Assembly: GCA_951801245.1 (NCBI GenBank)
Contig: CATOMC010000002.1
Span: forward strand, 62,001 to 126,000
Length of the DNA: 64,000 bases
Source of the DNA: an uncultured Lachnospiraceae bacterium
GTDB lineage: Bacteria; Bacillota_A; Clostridia; Lachnospirales; Lachnospiraceae
Direction: 5' to 3'
Shown here in pieces: positions 35,406 through 44,898 of this stretch. A program made the translations under genes and the position numbers. Under the pieces are notes generated by a model that saw only the letters and a list, made by a program, of their open reading frames with translations, searched no databases and had not been told where the DNA came from. Within the stretch, counting starts at the first letter, position 1; every line of letters begins with the position of its first letter.

Positions 35406-36530
35406 ATGAATCAAAGAATACGAAAAAAAGAAATGACAGTGCTAACGGCAATTCTGCTTGCGGCGGTCCTAACCGCCTGCGGCAGTGCCAACACGATGAA
35501 CTATACACAGTCCGTGACAACCGAAGCTCCCGCCGCCGTAACAGAAGAGGCAGTCGAGGCGGCAGAGGAGTTTGACAGCGGCGCAGGCATGTCTTATGAC
35601 ATGGAATATACGGAGGAGGGCGCTTTAGAACAGGAAACTGTGGAGGTGACCGAGGCGGCCGCAGAACGCAAACTGATCAAGACCGTCAATATCAGTACGG
35701 AAACAGAGCAGTTCGATATCTTGGTTCCTTCCCTGCAGGCGCAGGTGGAGCGGCTTGGCGGTTACATAGAAGAGATGTCCGTTTATCAAAACGGCAGTTA
35801 CTATGATGAAAGCAGGGAAAAGATACTCCGCGGCGCCGACATGACAGCCCGTATCCCCAAGGAACATCTGGACAGCTTCTTAATGCAGGTGGGGGAGCAG
35901 TCCAATGTAGTAAGCCAGTCGGAACGCGTGGAAGATGTGACGCTGCAGTATGTGGATCTGGACAGCCACAAAAGGGTACTTGTCTCGGAACAGGAGAGGC
36001 TAATCGAACTACTGGAACAGGCCGAGACGGTGGAAGATATCATCGCCATTGAGGGACGGCTTTCTGAGGTACGCTACCAGATCGAGAGCATGGAATCTCA
36101 GCTTCGCACTTATGATAATAAGATAGACTACAGTACCGTGTATCTGTCCGTCAGAGAAGTGAAGAAATATACACCGCCCCAGGATATCACCATCTGGGAA
36201 AAGATCGGCAATGGCTTTGTAAACAGTCTGGAAGATATCGGCAATGGCATCTGTGATTTCTTTGTTGAAATTTTAATCGATATTCCGTATCTTGTCCTGG
36301 GCGGGATTATCCTTGTCGTATCGGTGCTGATCATCCGGCAGATATGCCGTGTAATTTTACATAAATTACACAAATCCGGAAAGATAAAGAGCATTAAAGT
36401 AAGCGGCATAAAACTGACAGGCAGAAGTAGGAAACAGGCAGAGGCCGACAGCGATAAGGAAGGCCTTATACAGGAAGACGTTAAAGCACAGCAGACAGCA
36501 CAAGAGGAAAAGGAAGAAGATGGAGAATAG
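35406..36530 (+). CDS. DUF4349-domain lipoprotein
   Basis: This 374-residue surface lipoprotein has a signal peptide and a lipobox (AVLTAC) near residue 25. Thr/Glu-rich linkers follow, then a DUF4349 domain: LIKTVNISTETEQFDILV, RIPKEHLDSFLMQV, and a coiled coil around VEDIIAIEGRLSEVRYQIE. One membrane helix lies near residues 290-320 and a charged tail follows. Many DUF4349 proteins have this layout; their role is unknown. ATG 35406 puts the signal peptide at the start. The end overlaps era by 11 bases. Confidence 0.85.
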   Translation: MNQRIRKKEMTVLTAILLAAVLTACGSANTMNYTQSVTTEAPAAVTEEAVEAAEEFDSGAGMSYDMEYTEEGALEQETVEVTEAAAERKLIKTVNISTETEQFDILVPSLQAQVERLGGYIEEMSVYQNGSYYDESREKILRGADMTARIPKEHLDSFLMQVGEQSNVVSQSERVEDVTLQYVDLDSHKRVLVSEQERLIELLEQAETVEDIIAIEGRLSEVRYQIESMESQLRTYDNKIDYSTVYLSVREVKKYTPPQDITIWEKIGNGFVNSLEDIGNGICDFFVEILIDIPYLVLGGIILVVSVLIIRQICRVILHKLHKSGKIKSIKVSGIKLTGRSRKQAEADSDKEGLIQEDVKAQQTAQEEKEEDGE

Positions 36531-37425
36531 AAAATTTAAATCCGGTTTTGCGACTCTGATCGGCAGACCCAATGTAGGGAAATCCACGCTGATGAATACG
36601 CTGATCGGGCAGAAAATCGCGATCACCAGTAACAAACCGCAGACGACCAGGAATCGGATCCAGACGGTGTATACCTGTGAGGTGGGGCAGATCGTGTTCC
36701 TGGATACTCCCGGCATCCATAAGGCTAAGAATAAACTGGGAGATTATATGGTGAACGTGGCACAGCGGACACTCTCCGAGGTGGATGTGATCTTGTGGCT
36801 TGTGGAGCCGAGCGACTATATCGGCGCGGGAGAGAAGCATATCATCGAACAGCTTAAGAAGACGAATACACCGGTCATATTAGTCATCAATAAGATCGAT
36901 ACGGTGAAGAAAGAGTTGATCCTGACTTATATTGACGCTTACCGCAAGGAACTTGACTTTGCGGAGATTGTGCCGGTGTCCGCCTTAAAGAAAGACGGTA
37001 TGGAGGTGCTGATAGAATGTATCATGAAATACCTTCCTTACGGAGAGCCTTTCTATGATGAGGATACGGTGACAGACCAGCCCATGCGGCAGATCGTGGC
37101 GGAACTGATCAGGGAGAAGGCATTAAAGTGCCTGGAGGAAGAGATTCCCCACGGTATCGCGGTCACCATCGAACAGATGAAATACAGAAAACGGATCGTG
37201 GATATCGAAGCGACCATTGTCTGTGAGCGAGATTCCCATAAGGGAATTATCATCGGAAGGCAGGGAAGCATGCTCAAGAAGATTGGATCCATGGCACGGC
37301 CGGATATCGAAGAACTGGTGGAGAAACAGGTGAATTTGAAACTTTGGGTAAAGGTCAAGAAAGACTGGCGTGACAGCGATTTTCTGCTTAAGAATTTCGG
37401 CTATGATCCAAAAGTAACAGAATAG
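36520..37425 (+). CDS. era: GTPase Era
   Basis: This is an essential GTPase for 16S rRNA maturation and 30S assembly. G1 GRPNVGKS (15-22), G3 DTPGIHKAKN and G4 NKID are intact. The C-terminal KH domain carries GRQGSMLKKIG. Its length of 301 residues is typical. It overlaps the lipoprotein gene and is followed by yqzL and recO, the standard Firmicutes order. Confidence 0.97.
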   Translation: MENRKFKSGFATLIGRPNVGKSTLMNTLIGQKIAITSNKPQTTRNRIQTVYTCEVGQIVFLDTPGIHKAKNKLGDYMVNVAQRTLSEVDVILWLVEPSDYIGAGEKHIIEQLKKTNTPVILVINKIDTVKKELILTYIDAYRKELDFAEIVPVSALKKDGMEVLIECIMKYLPYGEPFYDEDTVTDQPMRQIVAELIREKALKCLEEEIPHGIAVTIEQMKYRKRIVDIEATIVCERDSHKGIIIGRQGSMLKKIGSMARPDIEELVEKQVNLKLWVKVKKDWRDSDFLLKNFGYDPKVTE

Positions 37426-37484
37426 AATAAAGCAAATCTGCGAACCCTAATCTGGTAATGGGAAAAAGAATCAGGGGGCGTAAG

Positions 37485-37649
37485 ATGAAACAGATAAATT
37501 ACTGGGAGCAGTTTATGGCCACGGGGAAGATAGACGATTTTCTGGCTTATAAGAGTGCGGTAAGAGACGAGGGAAAGGACACGGAGGAATCAGAGGAACA
37601 TTCTCATGCAGGAGATTATAGAGATTACGGGAATGATTATAAAGGCTGA
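37485..37649 (+). CDS. YqzL-like small protein
   Basis: This 54-residue protein begins MKQINYWEQFMATGKIDDFLAY. The motif W-x-x-F-x-x-T-G-x-I/V-x-x-Y/F-L is the mark of YqzL, a small protein of unknown role encoded between era and recO in Bacillus. The same position here supports the call. An acidic tail (DTEESEEHSH) follows the motif. ATG 37485 has GGGGG upstream. It overlaps recO by 44 bases. Confidence 0.75.
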   Translation: MKQINYWEQFMATGKIDDFLAYKSAVRDEGKDTEESEEHSHAGDYRDYGNDYKG

Positions 37650-38253
37650 ACCAATCGGCGATTATGATAGAAGGGTTGTCCTTTTAACGAGGGAGAGAGG
37701 GAAGATATCGGCGTTTGCCAGAGGTGCAAGGCGGCCCAACAGCAGGCTTCTTGCGGCGACGAATCCTTTCTCCTTCGGCATATTTAAGATGTATGCAGGC
37801 AGAAGTTCCTACAATATTGTGGATGCCTCCATCAGCAATTATTTTGAAGGGCTTCGGGAAGATTATGAGAGTGCCTACTATGGCATGTACTTTTTGGAGG
37901 TCATGGACTATTATACGAGAGAAAACAGCGACGAGAAGGAAATGCTCAAACTGCTTTATCAGTCCCTGCGGGCGTTGATGCACGAGGGATTGTCCAATGT
38001 ATTAGTGCGATACATATTTGAGATGAAAGCCATGGTGATCAACGGAGAATTCCCGGGCATGCCTGTGGAGGGAGAATGGGAAGAATCCACGCGTTACGCG
38101 GTATCTTACATTGCCGGTTCCGGGATCGAGAAGTTGTATACCTTTACGGTGACACCTCCGGTTTTGGAAGAATTGAAACGGATTGCGGATCTGTATCGGA
38201 TGCGATTCATAGACCGGTCGTTTAAAAGTCTTGAAATTGTGGATAATCTTTAA
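37606..38253 (+). CDS. recO: DNA repair protein RecO
   Basis: This is a recombination mediator that helps RecA load on SSB-coated DNA. The N-terminal OB fold is clear (IIKAEPIGDYDRRVVLLTRERGKISAFARGARRP). The helical C-terminal domain follows. At 215 residues it is shorter than the usual 240-250. The zinc-finger cysteines common in RecO are absent: the region INGEFPGMPVEGEW, where they would start, contains none. The start has AGAGGAA about eight bases upstream. Confidence 0.92.
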   Translation: MQEIIEITGMIIKAEPIGDYDRRVVLLTRERGKISAFARGARRPNSRLLAATNPFSFGIFKMYAGRSSYNIVDASISNYFEGLREDYESAYYGMYFLEVMDYYTRENSDEKEMLKLLYQSLRALMHEGLSNVLVRYIFEMKAMVINGEFPGMPVEGEWEESTRYAVSYIAGSGIEKLYTFTVTPPVLEELKRIADLYRMRFIDRSFKSLEIVDNL

Positions 38254-38259
38254 TATAAT
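38231..38259 (+). promoter_or_regulatory. Promoter inside the end of recO
   Basis: TTGAAA (38231-38236) and TATAAT (38254-38259) are 17 bases apart. The -35 lies inside recO and the -10 just after its stop. It would drive the lipoprotein gene and perhaps glyS. Confidence 0.65.
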
Positions 38260-38305
38260 GTAAGGCAGTATGTGATCAAGAGGATTAGTAAGAGAGGGAG
38301 TTTTC

Positions 38306-38941
38306 ATGAAAAAAGTGTGGCAGGCGGCGCTCTTATTGACAATCGGTATGGTACTTTCTGGTTGTGGGAGCCAGGAGAAAGATGCGCAGGTGAGTTCTAT
38401 GTCTTTTGGAAAAGACGGGGAAATCACACATAAGATCGTAGGCAGTTTTGAACAAAACTATTATGAACTGGAAGAACTGGAAAGCCTTGCGGCGCAGCGG
38501 GTGGAGGAGTATTGTGCAGAACATGATGCCGGATCCGTTTCCCTGGACTCCGTGAAAGAAAAAGGCGGGGAAGTCTCTATCATCTTCCGGTATGCTACGC
38601 CTGCGGATTATAGCGGATTTAATAACAGACAACTGTTTATGGGGACTGTGGCAGAAGCCAACGCCGGAGAATATCATCTGGACAGCATCGCCTTTATTTC
38701 TCCCCAGGGGGAACCAATCGAACTGGGCTTTACGGAAGATGCAGATGTAAAGAAGGTACTTATCATAGAGACCAAATCGGGAGAAGAGCTTCAGGTGAAC
38801 CTGGAGGGAAAAGTATTGTATATCAACCAGAGCGCCGACAGCGGACAGGAAGTTTCTTTTGTAGGGAAAAAGAGTGTGCTGATCCGGGATCAGGCGGAAG
38901 ATGAGAAAGCGTCTGCGCTTACGTATATCGTGTACGAATAA
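38306..38941 (+). CDS. Hypothetical lipoprotein
   Basis: This 211-residue secreted protein has a signal peptide and lipobox (MVLSGCGS) with the lipid cysteine near residue 20. The mature part has no known domain; it is acidic, beta-rich in the second half, and ends DEKASALTYIVYE. It lies between recO and glyS. The gene has its own promoter and a GAGAGGGAG ribosome site. The function is unknown. Confidence 0.75.
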   Translation: MKKVWQAALLLTIGMVLSGCGSQEKDAQVSSMSFGKDGEITHKIVGSFEQNYYELEELESLAAQRVEEYCAEHDAGSVSLDSVKEKGGEVSIIFRYATPADYSGFNNRQLFMGTVAEANAGEYHLDSIAFISPQGEPIELGFTEDADVKKVLIIETKSGEELQVNLEGKVLYINQSADSGQEVSFVGKKSVLIRDQAEDEKASALTYIVYE

Positions 38942-39022
38942 TTTCCGGGAGGAGGCAGCTTTGCGGCTTCTTTCCGGTTCAGAGAATTGCATTATATTAT
39001 ATGGAGATGAGGAGGAATACAT

Positions 39023-40411
39023 ATGGAAAAGACAATGGAGAAGATTGTGGCATTATCCAAGGCCAGGGGATTTGTGTATCCCGGTTCCGAGATTTACGGA
39101 GGTCTGGCCAATACCTGGGATTTTGGTAATCTGGGTGTGGAACTGAAGAATAATATCAAGAAGGCATGGTGGCAGAAGTTTGTGATGGAGAGCCCCTATA
39201 ATGTGGGGGTTGACTGTGCGATTCTGATGAACCCCCAGACCTGGGTGGCATCCGGACATCTTGGCAGCTTTTCAGATCCTCTTATGGACTGCAGGGAGTG
39301 CCACGAGAGATTCCGTGCGGATAAGATCATTGAAGATTTCGTCGCTGATCAGGGACTGACCCTTGACAGTTCCGTGGACGGCTGGAGCCAGCAGCAGATG
39401 AAAGATTTCATCGAGGAACATAACATTCCGTGTCCTACCTGCGGCAAACATAACTTTACCGATATCAGGCAGTTCAACCTGATGTTCAAGACATTCCAGG
39501 GTGTTACCGAGGATGCCAAGAATACGGTATATCTGCGTCCGGAAACGGCACAGGGTATTTTCGTGAACTTTAAGAATGTGCAGAGAACATCCCGTAAGAA
39601 GATTCCGTTCGGTATTTGTCAGGTGGGTAAATCGTTCAGAAATGAGATCACACCCGGTAACTTTATCTTCCGTGTGCGTGAATTTGAACAGATGGAGATG
39701 GAATTCTTCTGTGAGCCGGATACCGATCTGGAGTGGTTTGCGTACTGGAAAAAGTATTGTATTGACTTCTTAAAGAGCCTTGGAATGAAGGAAGAGGAGA
39801 TGCGGGTGCGCGATCACGATCCGGAAGAACTTTCCTTCTATTCTAAGGCTACGACAGATATTGAATTCCTGTTCCCCTTTGGGTGGGGTGAACTGTGGGG
39901 CATCGCGGACAGGACCAATTATGACCTGACGCAGCACCAGAACGTATCCGGTGAGGATATGTCCTATTTTGACGACAGCAAGAACGAGAAATACATCCCC
40001 TATGTCATTGAGCCGTCTCTGGGCGTGGAGAGATTGTTCCTGGCGGTACTTTGCGGCGCTTATGACGAGGAGGAGATCGGAGAGGGAGACGTGCGTACCG
40101 TACTGCATTTCCATCCGGCTCTGGCACCGGTAAAGATTGGAGTTTTGCCGCTTTCCAAGAAGCTGAATGAGGGTGCGGAGAAGATCTTTGCCCAGCTATC
40201 CAAGAAGTATAACTGCGAGTTCGACGACAGAGGCAATATCGGTAAGAGATACCGCAGGCAGGACGAGATCGGTACGCCTTTCTGTGTCACCTACGATTTC
40301 GACTCGGAGACGGATCACTGTGTGACGGTCAGATTCCGTGACTCCATGGAACAGGAGAGAGTGGCGATCGACCAGTTGGATGCTTATTTTGCCGATAAGT
40401 TTATACTGTAA
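39023..40411 (+). CDS. glyS: Glycyl-tRNA synthetase, single-chain (alpha2) type
   Basis: This enzyme charges tRNA-Gly. The protein is the homodimeric class II form, 462 residues, with motif 2 around [27 protein letters not shown] and motif 3 [12 protein letters not shown]. Two cysteine pairs (DCREC and PCPTC) may bind zinc. The ATG lies seven bases after AGGAGG. No T-box or glycine riboswitch is visible in the 81 bases upstream. Confidence 0.96.
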   Translation: MEKTMEKIVALSKARGFVYPGSEIYGGLANTWDFGNLGVELKNNIKKAWWQKFVMESPYNVGVDCAILMNPQTWVASGHLGSFSDPLMDCRECHERFRADKIIEDFVADQGLTLDSSVDGWSQQQMKDFIEEHNIPCPTCGKHNFTDIRQFNLMFKTFQGVTEDAKNTVYLRPETAQGIFVNFKNVQRTSRKKIPFGICQVGKSFRNEITPGNFIFRVREFEQMEMEFFCEPDTDLEWFAYWKKYCIDFLKSLGMKEEEMRVRDHDPEELSFYSKATTDIEFLFPFGWGELWGIADRTNYDLTQHQNVSGEDMSYFDDSKNEKYIPYVIEPSLGVERLFLAVLCGAYDEEEIGEGDVRTVLHFHPALAPVKIGVLPLSKKLNEGAEKIFAQLSKKYNCEFDDRGNIGKRYRRQDEIGTPFCVTYDFDSETDHCVTVRFRDSMEQERVAIDQLDAYFADKFIL

Positions 40412-40493
40412 GTGATAAAAATTCTTTAGCATTCACATTGCCGGTCTTTCTTTGTAAGCCGGGATTTAACTTGGGAAAGGATAGTAAGATACG

Positions 40494-43130
40494 ATGAAAC
40501 AGTATGGTGTAAATGAACTGCGCAGGATGTTTCTTGAGTTTTTTGAGAGCAAGGAACATCTGAAAATGAAGAGTTTTTCTCTGGTGCCCCACAATGACAA
40601 CAGTCTGCTTTTGATCAATTCCGGTATGGCGCCTTTGAAGCCTTATTTTACGGGACAGGAGATTCCCCCCAGAAGAAGAGTGACCACCTGCCAGAAGTGT
40701 ATCCGCACAGGGGATCTTGAGAATGTGGGCAAAACGGCAAGACACGGCACTTTCTTTGAAATGCTGGGCAATTTCTCCTTTGGAGATTACTTTAAGAAAG
40801 AGGCCATCGCCTGGAGCTGGGAGTTTCTGACGAAGGTGGTGGGTCTTGACGAGGACAGGCTCTATCCTTCCATCTATGAGAACGACGAGGAAGCTTTTGA
40901 GATCTGGAACAAAGAGATCGGCATTGCGCCGGAGCGTATTTTCCGGTTTGGTAAAGAGGATAATTTCTGGGAGCATGGTTCCGGTCCCTGCGGCCCCTGT
41001 TCGGAGATCTATTATGACCGGGGGGAAAAGTACGGCTGCGGCAAACCGGGCTGTACGGTAGGCTGCGACTGCGACCGCTATATGGAAATCTGGAACAATG
41101 TGTTCACCCAGTTTGACAATGACGGCAAGGGAAATTATACGGAATTACAGCAGAAAAATATCGATACGGGAATGGGCCTTGAGCGTCTGGCTTCTGTGGT
41201 ACAGGACGTGGATTCCATCTTCGATGTGGATACGGTTCTGGCGCTTCGCACGAAGGTATGTGAGATTGCCGGCGTGGAATATAAGAAGGAGTATGAGACA
41301 GACGTGTCCATCCGCATCATTACGGATCATATCCGGTCGGCTACCTTTATGATCTCTGACGGCATTATGCCGTCTAATGAGGGCAGAGGCTATGTGCTTC
41401 GACGGATCATCCGCCGGGCGGCCCGCCAGGGGAGAAAGCTGGGCGTACAGAGGATGTTCTTAGCGGAACTTTCCGGTACGGTGATCGAGGGTTCCAAGGA
41501 TGGGTATCCGGAGCTGGATGAGAAGAAAGCGTTTATTTTCAATACCTTAAATCAGGAAGAAGAAAAGTTTAATAAGACCATAGACCAGGGACTTACCATC
41601 TTAAACGAGATGGAGGAGCAGGTCACAAAGGCGGGTAAGAAAGAACTGGCCGGTGCGGATGCGTTCAAGCTTTATGATACCTATGGGTTCCCCTTAGATC
41701 TGACCAGAGAGATTCTGGAAGAAAAGGGACTTACGGTGGATGAGGACGGGTTTAAAGCCTGCATGCAGGAGCAGAAAGAGAAGGCCCGTAAGGCGCGGAA
41801 AGTGACCAATTATATGGGCGCGGACGTGACCGTATATGAGTCCATCGATCCGGCCGCCACCACCGAGTTTGTGGGCTATGACAATCTTACCTGGGAATCC
41901 CAGGTAACGGTGCTTACCACGGAGACAGAGATCGTGGATGCCCTGACAGACGGACAGGTGGGTACGATCATCACGGCCCAGACACCTTTCTATGCCACCA
42001 TGGGCGGACAGGAAGGCGATATCGGTGTGATCACCGCCGCGGACGGTGCGTTCCAGGTGGAGAATACGATCAAGCTCTTAGGCGGTAAGGTAGGGCATAT
42101 TGGCAAAGTGACCAGTGGTATGATCAAAAAGGGTGATGCAGTCACGCTTCGTGTGGATACTACGAGACGGACCAACACTTGTAAGAATCACAGTGCAACA
42201 CATCTGCTGCAGAAAGCGCTGCGGGAAGTACTGGGCGGCCATGTGGAACAGGCCGGTTCCTATCAGGACGGGGAGAGAACCCGGTTTGACTTCTCTCATC
42301 CTGCGGCGATGACACCCGATGAGATCAGGCGTGTGGAGCAGATCGTCAATGAGAAGATAGAGGAGAATCTGGCCGTTGAGACAAATGTCATGTCCATCGA
42401 AGATGCCAAGAAAACAGGGGCTATGGCGTTGTTTGGCGAGAAGTACGGCGATACGGTGCGTGTGGTGCAGATGGGAGCATTTTCCAGTGAGCTGTGCGGC
42501 GGTACGCATGTGAAGAATACGGGAAATATCGGTTCCTTTAAGATTTTGTCGGAGTCCGGTGTGGCGGCCGGCGTGCGCCGCATCGAGGCGGTGACCGGCA
42601 GTAATGTGACTGCTTATTATCAGAATCTGGAGGCACAGCTTCATGAGGCGGCCAAAACCTTAAAGACCAATCCGGCGAATCTGGTGGAGCGCTGTGAACA
42701 TTTGATGGCGGAGATGAAAGTCTTACAGAGTGAGAATGAGGCACTAAAGAGTAAGGCGGCCAAGGATGCCCTGGGAGATGTGATGGATCAGGTGCAGGAT
42801 GTAAAAGGCGTGAAACTTCTGGCTTCCAAAGTGGCCGGTGTGGATATGAACGGCCTGCGCGAACTGGGCGACCAGCTCAAGGAAAAGCTGGGTGACGGTG
42901 TGGTAGTGCTGATCTCCGAGAAAGAAGGCAAAGTGAACCTGATCGCTATGGCTACGGACGGTGCCATGGCAAAGGGGGCCCATGCGGGCAATCTGATCAA
43001 AGGAATCGCAGCGCTTGTGGGCGGCGGCGGCGGCGGACGCCCCAATATGGCACAGGCAGGCGGCAAGAATCCGGCGGGCATCGATGACGCGATCGCAGAA
43101 TGCGCGAAGGTACTCGCGGGGCAAATTTAA
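40494..43130 (+). CDS. alaS: Alanyl-tRNA synthetase
   Basis: This enzyme charges tRNA-Ala and edits mischarged Ser and Gly. The catalytic domain starts NELRRMFLEFFESKEHLKMKSFSLVP. The editing domain has HSATHLLQKAL and CGGTHVKNTG. The C-terminal Ala domain contains GGGGGGRPNMAQAGG. At 878 residues it is complete. A cysteine cluster in KYGCGKPGCTVGCDCDRY is present within the catalytic domain. The short upstream gap has no T-box. Confidence 0.97.
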   Translation: MKQYGVNELRRMFLEFFESKEHLKMKSFSLVPHNDNSLLLINSGMAPLKPYFTGQEIPPRRRVTTCQKCIRTGDLENVGKTARHGTFFEMLGNFSFGDYFKKEAIAWSWEFLTKVVGLDEDRLYPSIYENDEEAFEIWNKEIGIAPERIFRFGKEDNFWEHGSGPCGPCSEIYYDRGEKYGCGKPGCTVGCDCDRYMEIWNNVFTQFDNDGKGNYTELQQKNIDTGMGLERLASVVQDVDSIFDVDTVLALRTKVCEIAGVEYKKEYETDVSIRIITDHIRSATFMISDGIMPSNEGRGYVLRRIIRRAARQGRKLGVQRMFLAELSGTVIEGSKDGYPELDEKKAFIFNTLNQEEEKFNKTIDQGLTILNEMEEQVTKAGKKELAGADAFKLYDTYGFPLDLTREILEEKGLTVDEDGFKACMQEQKEKARKARKVTNYMGADVTVYESIDPAATTEFVGYDNLTWESQVTVLTTETEIVDALTDGQVGTIITAQTPFYATMGGQEGDIGVITAADGAFQVENTIKLLGGKVGHIGKVTSGMIKKGDAVTLRVDTTRRTNTCKNHSATHLLQKALREVLGGHVEQAGSYQDGERTRFDFSHPAAMTPDEIRRVEQIVNEKIEENLAVETNVMSIEDAKKTGAMALFGEKYGDTVRVVQMGAFSSELCGGTHVKNTGNIGSFKILSESGVAAGVRRIEAVTGSNVTAYYQNLEAQLHEAAKTLKTNPANLVERCEHLMAEMKVLQSENEALKSKAAKDALGDVMDQVQDVKGVKLLASKVAGVDMNGLRELGDQLKEKLGDGVVVLISEKEGKVNLIAMATDGAMAKGAHAGNLIKGIAALVGGGGGGRPNMAQAGGKNPAGIDDAIAECAKVLAGQI

Positions 43131-43158
43131 GATCCGTCGAATCTTGCGAAAATAATGG

Positions 43159-43186
43159 TTGACTGATACCCAAAATGTGGTATAAT
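43159..43186 (+). promoter_or_regulatory. Promoter of rpsU
   Basis: TTGACT (43159-43164) and TATAAT (43181-43186) are 16 bases apart. The leader of about 85 bases can form GTTGTG/CACAAC (43191-43210) and ACGC/GCGT (43209-43220), which share bases and exclude each other, plus TCAGTC/GACTGA (43234-43259) just before the ribosome site. Confidence 0.7.
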
Positions 43187-43278
43187 TTATGTTGTGTGTG
43201 AGAGCACAACGCGTTAGCGTATGAATAACCCGGTCAGTCGAGATACTTGTGGGGACTGAAGGGAGGTCAGGTGCGGGA

Positions 43279-43455
43279 ATGTCAAACGTAATCGTAAAAG
43301 AAAACGAGACTTTGGATAGTGCGTTACGTCGTTTTAAAAGAAGCTGTGCGAAAGCCGGTATTCAGCAGGAGATTCGTAAGAGAGAACATTACGAGAAGCC
43401 CAGCGTAAGACGCAAGAAGAAATCCGAAGCGGCAAGAAAGCGTAAATACAACTAA
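43279..43455 (+). CDS. rpsU: 30S ribosomal protein S21
   Basis: This is a small-subunit protein needed for mRNA binding, 58 residues and strongly basic. The sequence [19 protein letters not shown] and the tail [15 protein letters not shown] are typical. The true start is ATG 43279; a longer upstream frame would only add ten non-family residues. GGGAGG lies 12 bases before the start, and a hairpin leader precedes it. A strong terminator follows. Confidence 0.97.
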   Translation: MSNVIVKENETLDSALRRFKRSCAKAGIQQEIRKREHYEKPSVRRKKKSEAARKRKYN

Positions 43456-43464
43456 GACATGGAA

Positions 43465-43498
43465 AACAGACTCAAACAAGATTTGAGTCTGTTTTTTT
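43465..43498 (+). terminator. Terminator of rpsU
   Basis: AACAGACTCAAA (43465-43476) pairs with TTTGAGTCTGTT (43482-43493) around a five-base loop, and seven Ts follow. Confidence 0.92.
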
Positions 43499-43577
43499 GC
43501 GCGATAAGCAGAAATGTCATATCTATGGCTGATTTATAATAAATATAGTAAATAAAAAATTGTAGGGGTGACATAGT

Positions 43578-44762
43578 TTGCGCAGAAAAGGTAAGTGGAT
43601 TATTGTATGGATTTTACTTTGGTGTATTGTCTCAAATACCATGTTTTTGGAAATGACAATATCGGTCAATGCGGCGCCGGAGGTGTCTACGCCATCTTAT
43701 ATCGTGATGGAAGCTTCCACGGGGCAGGTCATCTGTGAGCAGGATGCAGATACGAGAAGGAGTCCTGCGAGTATAACAAAGATCATGACGCTGTTACTGG
43801 TCTTTGAACACCTGCAAAACGGCAGGATTCATCTGGAGGATCAGGTGACAACCAGCGCTTATGCCAAATCTATGGGTGGATCTCAGGTTTTTTTGGAGGA
43901 AGGAGAGACACAGACATTAGAGACCATGATCAAATGCATTGCGGTTGCCAGCGGCAATGATGCCAGTGTAGCAGTGGCGGAGTACATAGCGGGGAGCGAG
44001 TCGGAGTTTGTGAAATTAATGAACGACAAGGCCGAGAGCCTGGGGATGCAGAACACACATTTTGAAGATTGCTGCGGTTTGACAGAGTCAGATGATCACT
44101 ATTCGTCAGCCAGGGATGTGGCGGTCATGTCCAGGGAACTGATCACCAAATATCCGGAGGTGTTCGATTACACGAAGATCTGGATGGAGGATATTGAGCA
44201 TAAGACAGCACAGGGAACCACTACCTTTACCCTGTCCAGCACCAATAAGCTGCTGAAACAGTACGAGTGGACCACAGGATTAAAGACCGGTTCCACATCG
44301 AAAGCGCTCTACTGTCTGTCTGCTACGGCGGACAAAGATGATATGGAACTGATTGCGGTGGTCATGGCGGCACCGGACAACAAGACACGGTTCCAGGATG
44401 CGATGGCATTGTTAAGTTACGGTTATAGTGTGAGCCAGATGTACACAGACGATAATAAGGACGCCCTGCCTGCACAGCGAGTGGAAGGCGGCATTGAAGA
44501 TACGGTCAATCTTGCGTATGCAGGTCCCTTTGATTATCTCGATACCACAGGAAGTAACCTGAATGACATCCAGAAAGAGATCAGTCTGCCGGATGTGGTA
44601 ACGGCGCCGGTCACAGAGGGAGATGCGATTGGCGAAGCGGTCTACAAGTTAAATGGTACGCGCATCGGCAGTGTGTCGATTTTGGCGGCCAAAAGTGTGG
44701 ATAAGGCGGGATATAAGGACTATTATAAGAAAGTGTGGGGCTTATATCTGATGAAGCGTTAG
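43578..44762 (+). CDS. D-alanyl-D-alanine carboxypeptidase (S11, DacF-like), copy 1
   Basis: This penicillin-binding protein trims the last D-Ala of peptidoglycan stem peptides. An N-terminal hydrophobic segment (residues 7-30) exports it. The three active-site motifs are SITK (Ser65, Lys68), SGN (125-127) and KTG (236-238). The C-terminal beta domain continues past residue 290. It lacks a clear C-terminal anchor helix, although the tail is basic. It starts at TTG after AGGGGTGA. A second copy lies at 47.3 kb. Confidence 0.93.
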   Translation: MRRKGKWIIVWILLWCIVSNTMFLEMTISVNAAPEVSTPSYIVMEASTGQVICEQDADTRRSPASITKIMTLLLVFEHLQNGRIHLEDQVTTSAYAKSMGGSQVFLEEGETQTLETMIKCIAVASGNDASVAVAEYIAGSESEFVKLMNDKAESLGMQNTHFEDCCGLTESDDHYSSARDVAVMSRELITKYPEVFDYTKIWMEDIEHKTAQGTTTFTLSSTNKLLKQYEWTTGLKTGSTSKALYCLSATADKDDMELIAVVMAAPDNKTRFQDAMALLSYGYSVSQMYTDDNKDALPAQRVEGGIEDTVNLAYAGPFDYLDTTGSNLNDIQKEISLPDVVTAPVTEGDAIGEAVYKLNGTRIGSVSILAAKSVDKAGYKDYYKKVWGLYLMKR

Positions 44763-44821
44763 CCTAAAGAGACAGCCGGTAAAATGACAGACAGCCCTAA
44801 AGCAGAACAAAAGTTCGCTGA

Positions 44822-44851
44822 TTGCGGTGGGTCAGGGGTTTGTGATATACT
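44822..44851 (+). promoter_or_regulatory. Candidate promoter of the phosphoesterase-scpAB genes
   Basis: TTGCGG (44822-44827) and TATACT (44846-44851) are 18 bases apart and lie 48 bases before the phosphoesterase start. Genes through scpB follow at short distances. Confidence 0.45.
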
Positions 44852-44898
44852 TTATAAGTTATAATGTCATGAACCGGCGGGACGGATGGAGATAGGGT

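Noticed and set aside
38942..39022. A glycine riboswitch or T-box before glyS
   Set aside because: The gap of 81 bases is too short and has no matching conserved core.
40412..40493. A T-box leader for alaS
   Set aside because: Only 82 bases separate glyS and alaS, and no T-box consensus or specifier stem is visible.
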